A stretch of DNA of 23,867 nt from JAGVJT01 sp964513205. Lineage in GTDB: Bacteria > Pseudomonadota > Gammaproteobacteria > Legionellales > Legionellaceae. Of this stretch, positions 1-8,794 are shown one piece after another (position 1 is the stretch's first letter; the number at the start of each line of letters is the position of its first letter). Below the pieces are notes generated by a model that was not told where the DNA came from, searched no databases, and saw nothing but the letters and a program-made list of their open reading frames with translations. A program made the position numbers and the translations under genes. Location of the stretch: assembly GCA_964513205.1 (NCBI GenBank), contig CAZELP010000026.1, positions 1 to 23,867 on the forward strand, written 5' to 3'.

Positions 1-2
1 TT

Positions 3-1760
3 ATCTTATTTATTGATGAACTACACACCATGGTTGGAGCGGGTAAAGCCGAAGGCGCCATGGATGCAGGGAATATGCTAAAGCCATCCTTAGCGCGTGG
101 AGAATTGCATTGTATTGGAGCCACAACGCTTGATGAATACCGGCAATATATTGAAAAAGATGCAGCTCTCGAGAGACGATTTCAAAAAGTATTGGTGGAT
201 GAACCCTCTGTGGAGGATACCATCGCCATTCTACGCGGACTTAAAGAACGCTACGAAGTGCACCATGGTGTTGAAATCACCGATCCTGCTATTGTCGCTG
301 CGGCCACACTTTCTCATCGTTATATTACAGATAGACAGCTACCTGATAAAGCCATCGATCTGATTGACGAAGCGGCCAGCCAAATTCGAATGGAAATCGA
401 CTCAAAACCAGAAAGCTTAGATAAACTAGAGCGCCGTCTCATCCAACTCAAAATAGAACATGAAGCACTCAAAAAAGAAGACGATGCAGCCTCCAAAAAA
501 CGTCTTGAAGATTTACAAAAAAATATCTCTGAACTTGAAAAAAATTATGCTGATCTCGAGGAAATATGGAAAAGTGAAAAAGCTTTATTACAGGGTGCGG
601 CCAGTATCAAAGAGTCGTTGGAAAAAGCACGGTTAGAATTAGAGTCAGCAAGACGAGCCGGAGATCTTGCTCGAATGTCAGAATTACAATATGGGAAAAT
701 TCCAGCTCTAGAAAAACAGCTTGTTGATGCTTCAAATATTGAGGACAAAGAGACCAAGCTCGTGCGGAACAAAGTAACAGATGAAGAGATTGCAGAAGTC
801 GTTTCCAAATGGACCGGAATACCCGTCTCAAAAATGCTCGAAGGAGAACGAGAAAAATTACTTCAAATGGAAAATGCCTTGCATCAACGCGTGATTGGTC
901 AAGATGAGGCCGTCGATGCCGTTTCAAACGCAATTCGACGGGCACGAGCAGGCCTATCAGACCCCAATCGCCCCATTGGCTCATTTCTTTTCTTAGGCCC
1001 GACAGGTGTTGGAAAAACAGAGCTTTGCAAGGCACTCGCGACTTTTCTTTTCGATACAGTAGAGGCCCTGATCAGAATTGATATGTCTGAATTTATGGAA
1101 AAACATTCTGTTGCTCGACTCATTGGGGCCCCCCCAGGTTATGTTGGCTATGAAGAAGGAGGGTATTTAACAGAGGCCATTCGCCGACGCCCCTACTCAG
1201 TTGTACTGTTGGATGAGATTGAAAAAGCGCATCCGGATGTGTTCAATATTCTGTTGCAAGTATTAGATGACGGACGACTGACAGATGGACAAGGACGCAC
1301 AGTCGATTTTAGAAACACCGTGATTGTGATGACATCAAATATTGGCTCAACGTCTATTCAAGAAATGGAGAACGCTCCTTATGCGGATATAAAATCAGTT
1401 GTGATGGAGCAAGTGAGCCATCATTTTAGGCCTGAATTCATCAATAGAATCGATGATAGTGTCGTTTTTCACGCGCTTACCCAAGCGCAAATTGCAAATA
1501 TTGCAACCATACAGATTGAATTACTCAAAAAACGACTATTGCAACAAAATATCACCCTCACGCTTTCGAAAGAGGCGCTTGAATACCTGGCTCAAGCTGG
1601 ATTTGATCCCGTTTATGGTGCACGACCTTTAAAACGTGTGGTCCAGCAACAACTAGAAAATCCGCTGGCACAAGCACTTTTGAATGGTACATTTAAACCA
1701 GAAGATCATATTTTAGTTAACCTTGAAAAAGATCGCCTCGCATTCGCTACACAAGCGTAA
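3..1760 (+). CDS. clpB: ClpB disaggregase, 5'-truncated by window edge
   Basis: Hsp104/ClpB-type AAA+ protein disaggregase, which with DnaK/DnaJ/GrpE extracts polypeptides from aggregates in the cytoplasm. The reading frame is open from base 3. The first residues (ILFIDELHT) are the Walker B motif of the first AAA+ domain, so roughly 270 residues (N domain and first Walker A) lie outside the window. Seen in order: arginine-finger stretch (LERRFQ), a charged coiled-coil M domain at about fragment residues 130-260 that separates ClpB from ClpA/ClpC, second Walker A GPTGVGKT (bases 996-1019), second Walker B LLDEIEK (about 1206-1226), and the C-terminal D2 small domain (VYGARPLKR). About 585 residues remain, giving about 857 in total, as in E. 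coli. The gene is intact to its stop and followed by a strong terminator. Identification is secure. Confidence 0.98.
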   Translation: MLFIDELHTMVGAGKAEGAMDAGNMLKPSLARGELHCIGATTLDEYRQYIEKDAALERRFQKVLVDEPSVEDTIAILRGLKERYEVHHGVEITDPAIVAAATLSHRYITDRQLPDKAIDLIDEAASQIRMEIDSKPESLDKLERRLIQLKIEHEALKKEDDAASKKRLEDLQKNISELEKNYADLEEIWKSEKALLQGAASIKESLEKARLELESARRAGDLARMSELQYGKIPALEKQLVDASNIEDKETKLVRNKVTDEEIAEVVSKWTGIPVSKMLEGEREKLLQMENALHQRVIGQDEAVDAVSNAIRRARAGLSDPNRPIGSFLFLGPTGVGKTELCKALATFLFDTVEALIRIDMSEFMEKHSVARLIGAPPGYVGYEEGGYLTEAIRRRPYSVVLLDEIEKAHPDVFNILLQVLDDGRLTDGQGRTVDFRNTVIVMTSNIGSTSIQEMENAPYADIKSVVMEQVSHHFRPEFINRIDDSVVFHALTQAQIANIATIQIELLKKRLLQQNITLTLSKEALEYLAQAGFDPVYGARPLKRVVQQQLENPLAQALLNGTFKPEDHILVNLEKDRLAFATQA

Positions 1761-1765
1761 TCTTC

Positions 1766-1802
1766 AAAGTCGCTTGCCTGTTTCAGGCTGGCGACTTTTT
1801 CA
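1766..1802 (+). terminator. rho-independent terminator of clpB
   Basis: Six bases after the clpB stop, AAAGTCGC (1766-1773) pairs with GCGACTTT (1791-1798). Inside it GCCTG (1776-1780) pairs with CAGGC (1784-1788) around a TTT loop, and the stem runs into a T tract. A long, nearly continuous stem followed by T residues is a classic intrinsic terminator and isolates clpB from the next gene. Confidence 0.9.
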
Positions 1803-1845
1803 AAACAGTCAGGACGAAAAAACATGTTTTTATCCCTTTTTGGAC

Positions 1846-1874
1846 TTGAAACTCAATTGTAAATTGTTTACGTT
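1846..1874 (+). promoter_or_regulatory. candidate sigma70 promoter for the outer-membrane protein gene
   Basis: TTGAAA (1846-1851) and TACGTT (1869-1874) are separated by 17 bases and lie about 30 bases before the GTG start at 1906, downstream of the clpB terminator. The -35 element is good and the -10 element only moderate (4 of 6), so this is a plausible but unproven promoter. Confidence 0.4.
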
Positions 1875-1905
1875 AAAAACATATCCCTAACAACAAGGAT
1901 TCCCA

Positions 1906-2643
1906 GTGACCAAGGATGTGCGGCTCCATGCCTTTTTAGCAGGGATATTACTCATGTCTCCTCTCTTCGCATTTGATGTCTTACAGTCTCCGAAAATCGT
2001 CGCTTTTAGCATTGGACCAGCGTGGTACAGCGCCGGAGAAACACAAACGATTTATTTGCAACCTAATTTTGCCAACACGTATGCCGCTCAAAAACCAACA
2101 CAAACACTGGTGAGTGGCGAACTTTTTTTAGGCCTTGGCTATCCTGTTTCAGGGCGAGGATTAGGAGAAATAGGTCTCGCATTGGCCGCAACCAATAGCG
2201 CTCAATTGCAGGGTCAAATTTTAGAAACAGGAGATCCCCTGTTCAACAATTACAGCTATCAATATCGCATTAAACATGAACATATTGCCGCAAAAGGAAA
2301 ATGGCTATTCTCAAATTGGAGTAGCCTTGTATCGCCTTATTGTAGCGCGAGTCTCGGTGTCGCGCGCAACACATCGTATCATTTCACACAAGCGCCGTTA
2401 ATCCAAGAAGCACTGAACACTCCGGGATTTACTAATAAGAGCATCACCGCATTTACATACACTTTTTCAGCTGGAATTGAAAAATCGTTGACCCCAAATT
2501 GGCTCCTAGGAATTGGTTATGAATTGGGCGCATGGGGTGAATCAGAACTTGGACGAACAGCGACACAAACAATAAACAGCGGTCTTACGCTCTCAAATTT
2601 ATATACACAGCAATTGGAATTTACCCTCACTTATTTACTATAG
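1906..2643 (+). CDS. outer-membrane beta-barrel protein (Legionellales surface-antigen type)
   Basis: Predicted exported outer-membrane protein of 245 residues. The GTG start at 1906 is supported by AAGGA at 1895-1899. A signal peptide is visible: a short charged start, then a hydrophobic core ending LFAFDV. The mature part alternates polar and hydrophobic residues with many aromatic and glycine-rich strands (GLGYPVSG, YSYQYRIKHE, YTFSAGIEKS, LLGIGYELGAW) and ends in a C-terminal strand (LEFTLTYLL), as expected for an 8-stranded barrel of the OmpA/OmpW-like size class. The last residue is Leu rather than the usual Phe. The next gene starts 8 bases after this stop, so the two are probably cotranscribed. 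The specific function is unknown; adhesion or a structural role is a guess. Confidence 0.7.
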   Translation: MTKDVRLHAFLAGILLMSPLFAFDVLQSPKIVAFSIGPAWYSAGETQTIYLQPNFANTYAAQKPTQTLVSGELFLGLGYPVSGRGLGEIGLALAATNSAQLQGQILETGDPLFNNYSYQYRIKHEHIAAKGKWLFSNWSSLVSPYCSASLGVARNTSYHFTQAPLIQEALNTPGFTNKSITAFTYTFSAGIEKSLTPNWLLGIGYELGAWGESELGRTATQTINSGLTLSNLYTQQLEFTLTYLL

Positions 2644-2651
2644 GAACAAGC

Positions 2652-4346
2652 ATGCGAGAGAAATTAAACCCAACGCGCGTCTCAACTTCCTCTTGTTGTA
2701 CACTTTTTGGGGCAAGTTTTCCAAGCATGTTCAGAAAATTGATAATCAGTTTTAGCATTGCATCAAGCATCAGTGTAACTGGCTTTGCAGGAGCTCCGCT
2801 ACTCAACATTACCCCCATCACACCATTTCCATTGACTATTCCACGTGATGGGACAACCCGGACCATTATCTACCAGGTCACAAACAACACGCAAAATCCA
2901 TCGCTTATTCAATTTAAAATGACTCCGATATCGGGTGTCACTCAAGTTTTAGAATCCACGGGGGTATGCAATCCATCTACAACGGCGTCTTCTTGCTTGT
3001 TATACCTAATTTTGAATGGAGAACAAACACCATCCTCTTGGAAAGGTGGACCAATCCTCAACACCCTCTCAACAAGCACACAACCCAGCCAATCCAATAC
3101 GCTTCAATTTACAACCAGCAGTGCGCCAACGGCAGTCAATAATGCATGGATCAGCGCCCTAATTGAGCAAGATCCTGCACCCAGTGCATCAGGCACTCCC
3201 CCCAACGATCTCGGCACATATGTCAGTAAGATTCAAAAGCTCGCGCCGAACCTTCAGCAGTTTCATCTACGTGTGACGCCGATGCCATATACACCTGACT
3301 CACCTGCGTACCAACAATATGCTGACGTCATCACCGCGATTCGCAACGCATATTCCACATCACTTGTCATTGGATTTCACCCGGACAACAGCATGACAGA
3401 AGATAGCTGTCTTGGATGGGGATGTGACTCAGACAGCTGTGCGGTACCACCAGCGCAATGGGGCTCAACACAACTCACCTGCATTTTAAATGCAAGCATC
3501 CAAACGATGAATGCCATCACGGCATTGCTGCCCAAAGGCAAAGGATTCGATACTTTTTCTATTGAACAAAGCTATGTTGAGCCCATCGAAACCTGTCCAT
3601 TAACTCCACCGCCCGCACCACAACCAGCCGCGTGCCTACAACAAATTAAAGCATGTTTATGCCCTCAAGGAACCGAAACAGACAATGGCACACCCTGCCC
3701 CATTGTCAATACAGAATCTTGTCCGGACGGTGTGACGCTGGCATCGCCGAGTGTTACATTCGGTGATGTTCTAGCAAGTTATGGTAGCTCAGACTTATAT
3801 GGCCCGACCAAATTAGATTTCGGCTACCCACAGTATTATAATTTGGGTAAAAAAATTATTTCAGATTATGACACACTCATCTCTGGAGGATACTTTCCTG
3901 CATCCAGCACAAGCTGCTTACCGGCCACCTATCCTAACCCGCTTTATGTAGTGGACGTTGACACACCGGGCGCCTACGCACCAGAAATACCTTGCCATGA
4001 AAATGGACAAGTAGATGCAGCCAATATCTACACCAATCCAAGCGCTTCAGCACCCAATGTCACGCTCGCGTCCAATTACTTTGCCTTCATCATGACGCAA
4101 TATCCCCCTATTCAGAACACAATCGACACAAACGGTGCGACGGTTTACATCACGCTCTCTGGTGAACCCAATATTTTAGGTGCCCCAGGATGGTCTTTAG
4201 TGAACTTGTTCCAATTCAACTACAATATTGGGATTAATTTTACTTATCTACAAAACCTTTTTCCTTCTCTTTTTCCAAATGGTATTCCGACACTTCAATA
4301 TGCCATTTGGAATTTTGGAGCCATGCTGGATAACATAGAGCTTTAA
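2652..4346 (+). CDS. secreted cysteine-rich protein with N-terminal Ig-like domain
   Basis: Predicted exported protein of 564 residues with no confident functional assignment. The start at 2652 has a good ribosome binding site (AGGA, 2642-2645) overlapping the previous stop. The hydrophobic signal sequence, however, begins at the internal Met at 2727 (MFRKLIISFSIASS, ending GFAGA), so either start is possible. About residues 50-130 form a beta-rich module (TPFPLTIPRDGT, YQVTNNT, MTPISGVTQV, then two cysteines) resembling an Ig-like domain I recall at the N-terminus of many Legionella secreted proteins. The remaining ~430 residues contain repeated strand-helix units (QFHLRVTPMP, LVIGFHPDNS, FDTFSIEQSYVEP, VYITLSGEPN) that suggest a TIM-barrel-like enzyme fold; this is inference. 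More than a dozen cysteines suggest disulfides outside the cytoplasm. Confidence 0.65.
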   Translation: MREKLNPTRVSTSSCCTLFGASFPSMFRKLIISFSIASSISVTGFAGAPLLNITPITPFPLTIPRDGTTRTIIYQVTNNTQNPSLIQFKMTPISGVTQVLESTGVCNPSTTASSCLLYLILNGEQTPSSWKGGPILNTLSTSTQPSQSNTLQFTTSSAPTAVNNAWISALIEQDPAPSASGTPPNDLGTYVSKIQKLAPNLQQFHLRVTPMPYTPDSPAYQQYADVITAIRNAYSTSLVIGFHPDNSMTEDSCLGWGCDSDSCAVPPAQWGSTQLTCILNASIQTMNAITALLPKGKGFDTFSIEQSYVEPIETCPLTPPPAPQPAACLQQIKACLCPQGTETDNGTPCPIVNTESCPDGVTLASPSVTFGDVLASYGSSDLYGPTKLDFGYPQYYNLGKKIISDYDTLISGGYFPASSTSCLPATYPNPLYVVDVDTPGAYAPEIPCHENGQVDAANIYTNPSASAPNVTLASNYFAFIMTQYPPIQNTIDTNGATVYITLSGEPNILGAPGWSLVNLFQFNYNIGINFTYLQNLFPSLFPNGIPTLQYAIWNFGAMLDNIEL

Positions 4347-4372
4347 TCGTAAAGAGAGCGTGCATATAAAAC

Positions 4373-4400
4373 TTGCTATTCGAAAGATTATCGTTAGAAT
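4373..4400 (+). promoter_or_regulatory. candidate sigma70 promoter for the RND efflux pair
   Basis: TTGCTA (4373-4378) and TAGAAT (4395-4400, 5 of 6) with a 16-base spacer lie about 80 bases before the ATG at 4482, in the only gap upstream of the efflux genes. No clear regulator site accompanies it. Moderate support. Confidence 0.4.
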
Positions 4401-4481
4401 TTCCTTTCGTTTTTGATTACGATGCGTCACTATGGATGCGCTTCTTATCGAACTCATATTGACAGGACTCACGGAGTTGTC

Positions 4482-5723
4482 ATGCTAAAAACACAAAAAC
4501 GCGTCATCATCACCTTGGTGATTGCCTTGTCGCTTATCCTCTTATTCAATATTGGTAAAAAAATCTTCTTCCATTTCTTTTTTGCCAATTACAAGCCACC
4601 CGCCGTCAGTGTCTCAACCACCACAGTGCAAGCAAAAACCTGGATCCCTGAAATTCGAGCGGTTGGCTTATTTAAAGCCGTTCGAGGTGTAGAAATTAGC
4701 ACAGAAGCCGCAGGAAAAATCACGAGCATCAATTTTGAATCAGGCCAATATGTACAACAAGATGACCCACTGATTGAAATTGACGACACGGTTGAGCAAG
4801 CCAATTTAAAATTTCATCGCGCAGATTTAGCACTGCAAACAGTGAATTATAAACGTCAGAAAGATTTACAAGCGAAACGAGCCACAGCAGATGTGACAGT
4901 GGATGAAGCGGAAGCAAAACTCTTAGAAGCACAAGCCAAAGTGGAAGAAACCGAAGCACTCATTCGTCAAAAACACATTCGCGCCCCTTTTAGTGGGCAA
5001 ATTGGACTAAGACAAATTGATTTTGGAGAATATGTTTCACCAGGAAAAACCATCGTCGCCACACTTCAAACACTCGACCCACTGTTTGTTGAATTCAATC
5101 TCCCAGAACAACTGTTAACACATGTCAGCATTGGACAAACAATTTTCTCAGGCTTACCACAATATCCAAATACGCTTTTTAAAGGCAAAATTAGCGCAAT
5201 TAACTCAAAAGCAGATACACAAACACACAACATTAAGGTACAAGCCACATTTCCTAATTGCCCTCGCGTTTCTTTTAAAAAACCATCCCAAGACGGGGCA
5301 TTTCAATTTAAAGAGTCAACCGATCATAGAATTCGGTATATTGAATGTAGCAGTGAGTTTAATACTCAAACAAAAGTCTCTTCCTATGCGTTTATTCCTG
5401 GGATGTTTGTTTCTATCTTGATAGAACAACCTCCCAAAAATCAAACGCTCGTCTTACCCTCAACGGCAATTTCGTATAGTCTTTATGGGAACTCGGTCTT
5501 TGTTATCGAAAAAATTCAAGATAAAAAAGACAGAACACATCTGGCTGTTAAACAAGTATTTGTCAGAACAGGCGAAACACAAGGCAACGAAACAGTCATT
5601 CTTGAAGGTCTCAAAAAAGGAGATGAAGTCGTGAGTAGTGGTGAGCTCAAACTACAAAATGGCACGAGTGTCATCATTAACAATGAGATTAAAATTCCAA
5701 CAGAACAGACTGTTAGAGAATAA
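4482..5723 (+). CDS. RND efflux membrane-fusion (periplasmic adaptor) protein
   Basis: HlyD/AcrA-family adaptor linking the inner-membrane RND pump encoded next to an outer-membrane channel. I chose the ATG at 4482 (413 residues) over an in-frame upstream ATG because GGAG (4473-4476) sits 5 bases before it and the protein then begins with a short basic stretch and one membrane anchor (VIITLVIALSLILLF). There is no lipobox cysteine. In order: first half of the lipoyl domain (GKITSINFESGQYV...DDPLIEIDD), an alpha-helical hairpin rich in Ala/Glu/Lys, second lipoyl half (IRAPFSGQIGLRQIDFGEYV), beta-barrel domain, and membrane-proximal domain (GLKKGDEVVSSGELKLQNG). Oddity: the beta-barrel carries an insertion of about 38 residues bounded by Cys260 and Cys289, just before the conserved PGMFV motif. 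Only 2 bases separate it from the pump gene. Confidence 0.93.
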   Translation: MLKTQKRVIITLVIALSLILLFNIGKKIFFHFFFANYKPPAVSVSTTTVQAKTWIPEIRAVGLFKAVRGVEISTEAAGKITSINFESGQYVQQDDPLIEIDDTVEQANLKFHRADLALQTVNYKRQKDLQAKRATADVTVDEAEAKLLEAQAKVEETEALIRQKHIRAPFSGQIGLRQIDFGEYVSPGKTIVATLQTLDPLFVEFNLPEQLLTHVSIGQTIFSGLPQYPNTLFKGKISAINSKADTQTHNIKVQATFPNCPRVSFKKPSQDGAFQFKESTDHRIRYIECSSEFNTQTKVSSYAFIPGMFVSILIEQPPKNQTLVLPSTAISYSLYGNSVFVIEKIQDKKDRTHLAVKQVFVRTGETQGNETVILEGLKKGDEVVSSGELKLQNGTSVIINNEIKIPTEQTVRE

Positions 5724-5725
5724 AC

Positions 5726-8700
5726 ATGACTCAATTTACAGATCTTTACATCAAACGACCTGTGCTGGCAACCGTGATTAGCCTGCTCATTTTACTTTTT
5801 GGATTGAATGCACTTTTTAAAATGCCCATTCGTCAATTTCCCAAAATGGACAATACTGTCATTACCGTCACAACCAGCTATCCTGGTGCTGATGCAAATC
5901 TAATCGCTGGCTTTATCACAACTCCACTCGAAAGTGCCGTAGCAAGTGCCGAGGGAATTGATTACATGACCTCATCAAGCACACTAGGAGTGAGCACCAT
6001 TACCTTGACGATCAAACTTGGCTTTGATCCACAAGTCGCTTTTACCGATGTAATGAGTAAAGTTCAACAAACATTAAACGTACTCCCTCCCGAGTCTCAG
6101 CAACCCGTTATCGTCAAAAGCTCAGATACATCGACCGATCTGCTCTACATCAGCTTGGATAGTGATCAAATGACCCCGCAACAAATTACTGACTATGCAA
6201 CAAGAGTAGTCAGGCCTCAGCTGGAAACAGTTGATGGCGTTGCACAGGCTGAAATTTTAGGAGAACAACGTTATGCCATGCGGATTTTTATGGACCCTAT
6301 CAAAATGGCGGCATTACATGTCACACCAGCAGATGTCGCCACCGTTCTGCGTAACAACAATTTTTTGACCGCAGCAGGACAAACGAAATCTGAATTTGTA
6401 GCACTGAGCATCAGAGCGAATACAGATTTGAATAATCCAGAAGACTTCGGACGTCTGATTGTTCGAAGCGAAGATCATGCATTGATCAGACTCCAAGACA
6501 TCGGTCGAGTAGAGCTTGGTTCGCAAAATTATGATAAATCAGTGACATTCGATGGTAAAAAAGCCGTATTTATTGGGATTAAACCCACACCAATCGCCAA
6601 TCCACTCACCGTTATCAAAGACGCAAGAAAAGCCTTTGAAGAGATCAAACCCCAGCTTCCTCCCTCTCTTAGAGGTCTTGTTGTTTATGATGCCACCGAT
6701 TTTATTCGTGCATCCATCCGCGAGGTTATCCATACCATTGCTGAGGCGGCTGCCATTGTTATTTTGGTCATTTTTTTATTTTTGGGTTCAGTACGTTCTG
6801 TACTCATTCCTGTCGTCACCATTCCACTGTCACTGGTTGGGGTATGCACGCTCATGATGTTTCTGGGCTACTCCATTAATTTACTCACTTTACTCGCTTT
6901 TGTTTTAGCAATAGGTCTTGTTGTCGACGACGCGATTGTGGTCGTTGAAAATGTGCATCGCCATATCGAAGAAGGACTCACTCCATTTGATGCTGCATTA
7001 AAAGGAGCGCGCGAAATTGCCATACCCGTTATCTCAATGACCATTACACTCGCGGCAGTCTACGCCCCCATTGGTTTTATGGATGGTTTAACCGGTGCAT
7101 TATTTAAAGAGTTTGCTTTTACACTTGCCTGTGCCGTTATCATTTCAGGCGTTATTGCACTCACCCTCTCTCCCATGATGTGCTCTAAAATATTAACTGC
7201 CGATGCACATCCTAACCGCTTAACATTAAAAATTGACACTCTTTTTCATGAATTTAAAAATCAGTATGAAAAACTTCTCGACTATATTCTCAACTCAAGA
7301 AAGCAAGTGCTCATTTTTTCCGGCGTTGTGTTTCTCTTGCTTCCATTTCTTTATGTGAACACAGCCAAAGAAACAGCGCCCGAAGAAGATCAAGGCTTCT
7401 TTTTCGTTGTGGGACAAGTCCCTCTTTCTGCAACGCTTGATTATGTCGAAACATATACACGACCATTTGATGATATTTACAGAAGCTTTCCTGAAGCCGA
7501 TCACTTCTTCACAATCAATTCTGGTGCACCCATTTCAGGGCTGGTGTTAAAGCCATGGTCAGAAAGAAAAAGCCAATTTAAATTAAAAGCATCACTTCAA
7601 AAAGAGTTGGATACAATTCCTGGAATCAAAACATTTGCCGTTATTCCCCCACCACTACCTGGCGGAAGCGGTACTCCAGTGCAGTTTGTGGTAAAAACCA
7701 CAAATGATTTTCAATCGCTATTGGATGTTTCCAATCAACTTTACAATAAAGCTCGCCAAAGTGGGCTCTTCATTTACATCAACAATAGCCTAAAATTCAA
7801 TTTACCAGAAATTGAATTGGAAATTGATCGTGCCAAAGCGTCAGACTTAGGACTCGATATGCGCGATATTGGTACAACCTTGAGCACTGCACTCTCAGAA
7901 GGATATGTCAATTACTTTAATTTGAGTGGACGAAGCTACCAGGTTATCCCTCAAGTTTCTAGAAAATTTCGTTTAACGGAAAGTGATTTGGGGCAAATTT
8001 ATGTCCGCTCGAAAGAAGGTACGATGGTCCCTCTAAGCACCTTTACCAAACCGGTTGAACACGTTCGAGCAAACTCAATTTCACATTTTCAGCAACTTAA
8101 CTCATCGACAATAGATGCCGTTATGGTTCCCGGAATCACTTTAGGAGAAGGATTAAATTATCTGCAAGAAACAGCAAAAGACATTTTGCCCAAAGGTTTT
8201 AGCATCGACTATGCAGGTCAATCTCGACAGTATATCCAAGAAAGTAGCACCTTACTCATTACATTTTTCTTCTCTATTATCGTGATTTTCTTGGTCTTAG
8301 CGGCTCAATATGAAAGTTTTCGAGATCCACTGATCATTCTGATCAGTGTCCCCATGTCGATTTGTGGGGCGTTAATACCACTCAATCTTGGACTTGCGAG
8401 TATCAACATCTATACTCAAGTAGGACTCATCACGCTCATCGGTCTTATTAGCAAACATGGTATTCTCATTGTTGATTTTGCAAATCACCTTCAACAACAG
8501 GAGCAACTCAATCCGATAGAAGCAGTCAAGAAAGCCGCTTCAATTCGTCTGCGACCCATATTAATGACAACCGCTGCAATGATTTTTGGAGTCATTCCGT
8601 TACTAATTGCCTCTGGTGCAGGAGCTGTCAGTCGATTTGATATTGGCCTTGTGATTGCATCCGGTCTCTTAATTGGCACATGCTTTACATTGCTTGTTGT

Positions 8701-8755
8701 GCCAACAATGTATACTTATTTAGCATCTGATCATCGTGATCAAATAGCACAATAG
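5726..8755 (+). CDS. RND-family (HAE1) proton-driven efflux pump
   Basis: Inner-membrane resistance-nodulation-division transporter of 1009 residues, the usual family length, which exports drugs or other amphiphiles in exchange for protons. The N-terminus (IKRPVLATVISLLILLFG...IRQFPKMD) is typical, followed by a large periplasmic loop, a block of membrane helices, a second periplasmic loop and a final helix block. The proton-relay residues are present: Asp401-Asp402 in LVVDDAIVVVEN (helix 4) and Lys910 in LISKHGILIVDF (helix 10), matching AcrB Asp407/Asp408 and Lys940. It lies 2 bases after the adaptor gene, so the two form one transcription unit. No TolC/OprM-type channel gene follows, so the pump must use a channel encoded elsewhere. 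Substrates cannot be read from the sequence. Confidence 0.95.
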   Translation: MTQFTDLYIKRPVLATVISLLILLFGLNALFKMPIRQFPKMDNTVITVTTSYPGADANLIAGFITTPLESAVASAEGIDYMTSSSTLGVSTITLTIKLGFDPQVAFTDVMSKVQQTLNVLPPESQQPVIVKSSDTSTDLLYISLDSDQMTPQQITDYATRVVRPQLETVDGVAQAEILGEQRYAMRIFMDPIKMAALHVTPADVATVLRNNNFLTAAGQTKSEFVALSIRANTDLNNPEDFGRLIVRSEDHALIRLQDIGRVELGSQNYDKSVTFDGKKAVFIGIKPTPIANPLTVIKDARKAFEEIKPQLPPSLRGLVVYDATDFIRASIREVIHTIAEAAAIVILVIFLFLGSVRSVLIPVVTIPLSLVGVCTLMMFLGYSINLLTLLAFVLAIGLVVDDAIVVVENVHRHIEEGLTPFDAALKGAREIAIPVISMTITLAAVYAPIGFMDGLTGALFKEFAFTLACAVIISGVIALTLSPMMCSKILTADAHPNRLTLKIDTLFHEFKNQYEKLLDYILNSRKQVLIFSGVVFLLLPFLYVNTAKETAPEEDQGFFFVVGQVPLSATLDYVETYTRPFDDIYRSFPEADHFFTINSGAPISGLVLKPWSERKSQFKLKASLQKELDTIPGIKTFAVIPPPLPGGSGTPVQFVVKTTNDFQSLLDVSNQLYNKARQSGLFIYINNSLKFNLPEIELEIDRAKASDLGLDMRDIGTTLSTALSEGYVNYFNLSGRSYQVIPQVSRKFRLTESDLGQIYVRSKEGTMVPLSTFTKPVEHVRANSISHFQQLNSSTIDAVMVPGITLGEGLNYLQETAKDILPKGFSIDYAGQSRQYIQESSTLLITFFFSIIVIFLVLAAQYESFRDPLIILISVPMSICGALIPLNLGLASINIYTQVGLITLIGLISKHGILIVDFANHLQQQEQLNPIEAVKKAASIRLRPILMTTAAMIFGVIPLLIASGAGAVSRFDIGLVIASGLLIGTCFTLLVVPTMYTYLASDHRDQIAQ

Positions 8756-8764
8756 TGTTATAAT
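8736..8764 (+). promoter_or_regulatory. candidate promoter for the TSUP permease gene
   Basis: A perfect TATAAT (8759-8764) lies just after the RND stop and 30 bases before the next start codon. With a 17-base spacer the -35 element would be GTGATC (8736-8741), a weak match inside the end of the pump gene. No terminator is seen between the two genes, so read-through is equally possible. Confidence 0.4.
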
Positions 8765-8794
8765 ATTGAACTAGTTTTCAAAAGGTGTTCAAAT

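Noticed and set aside
607..1035. A 142-codon minus-strand frame inside clpB
   Set aside because: Shadow of the coding strand; clpB is unambiguous here and the product resembles no protein.
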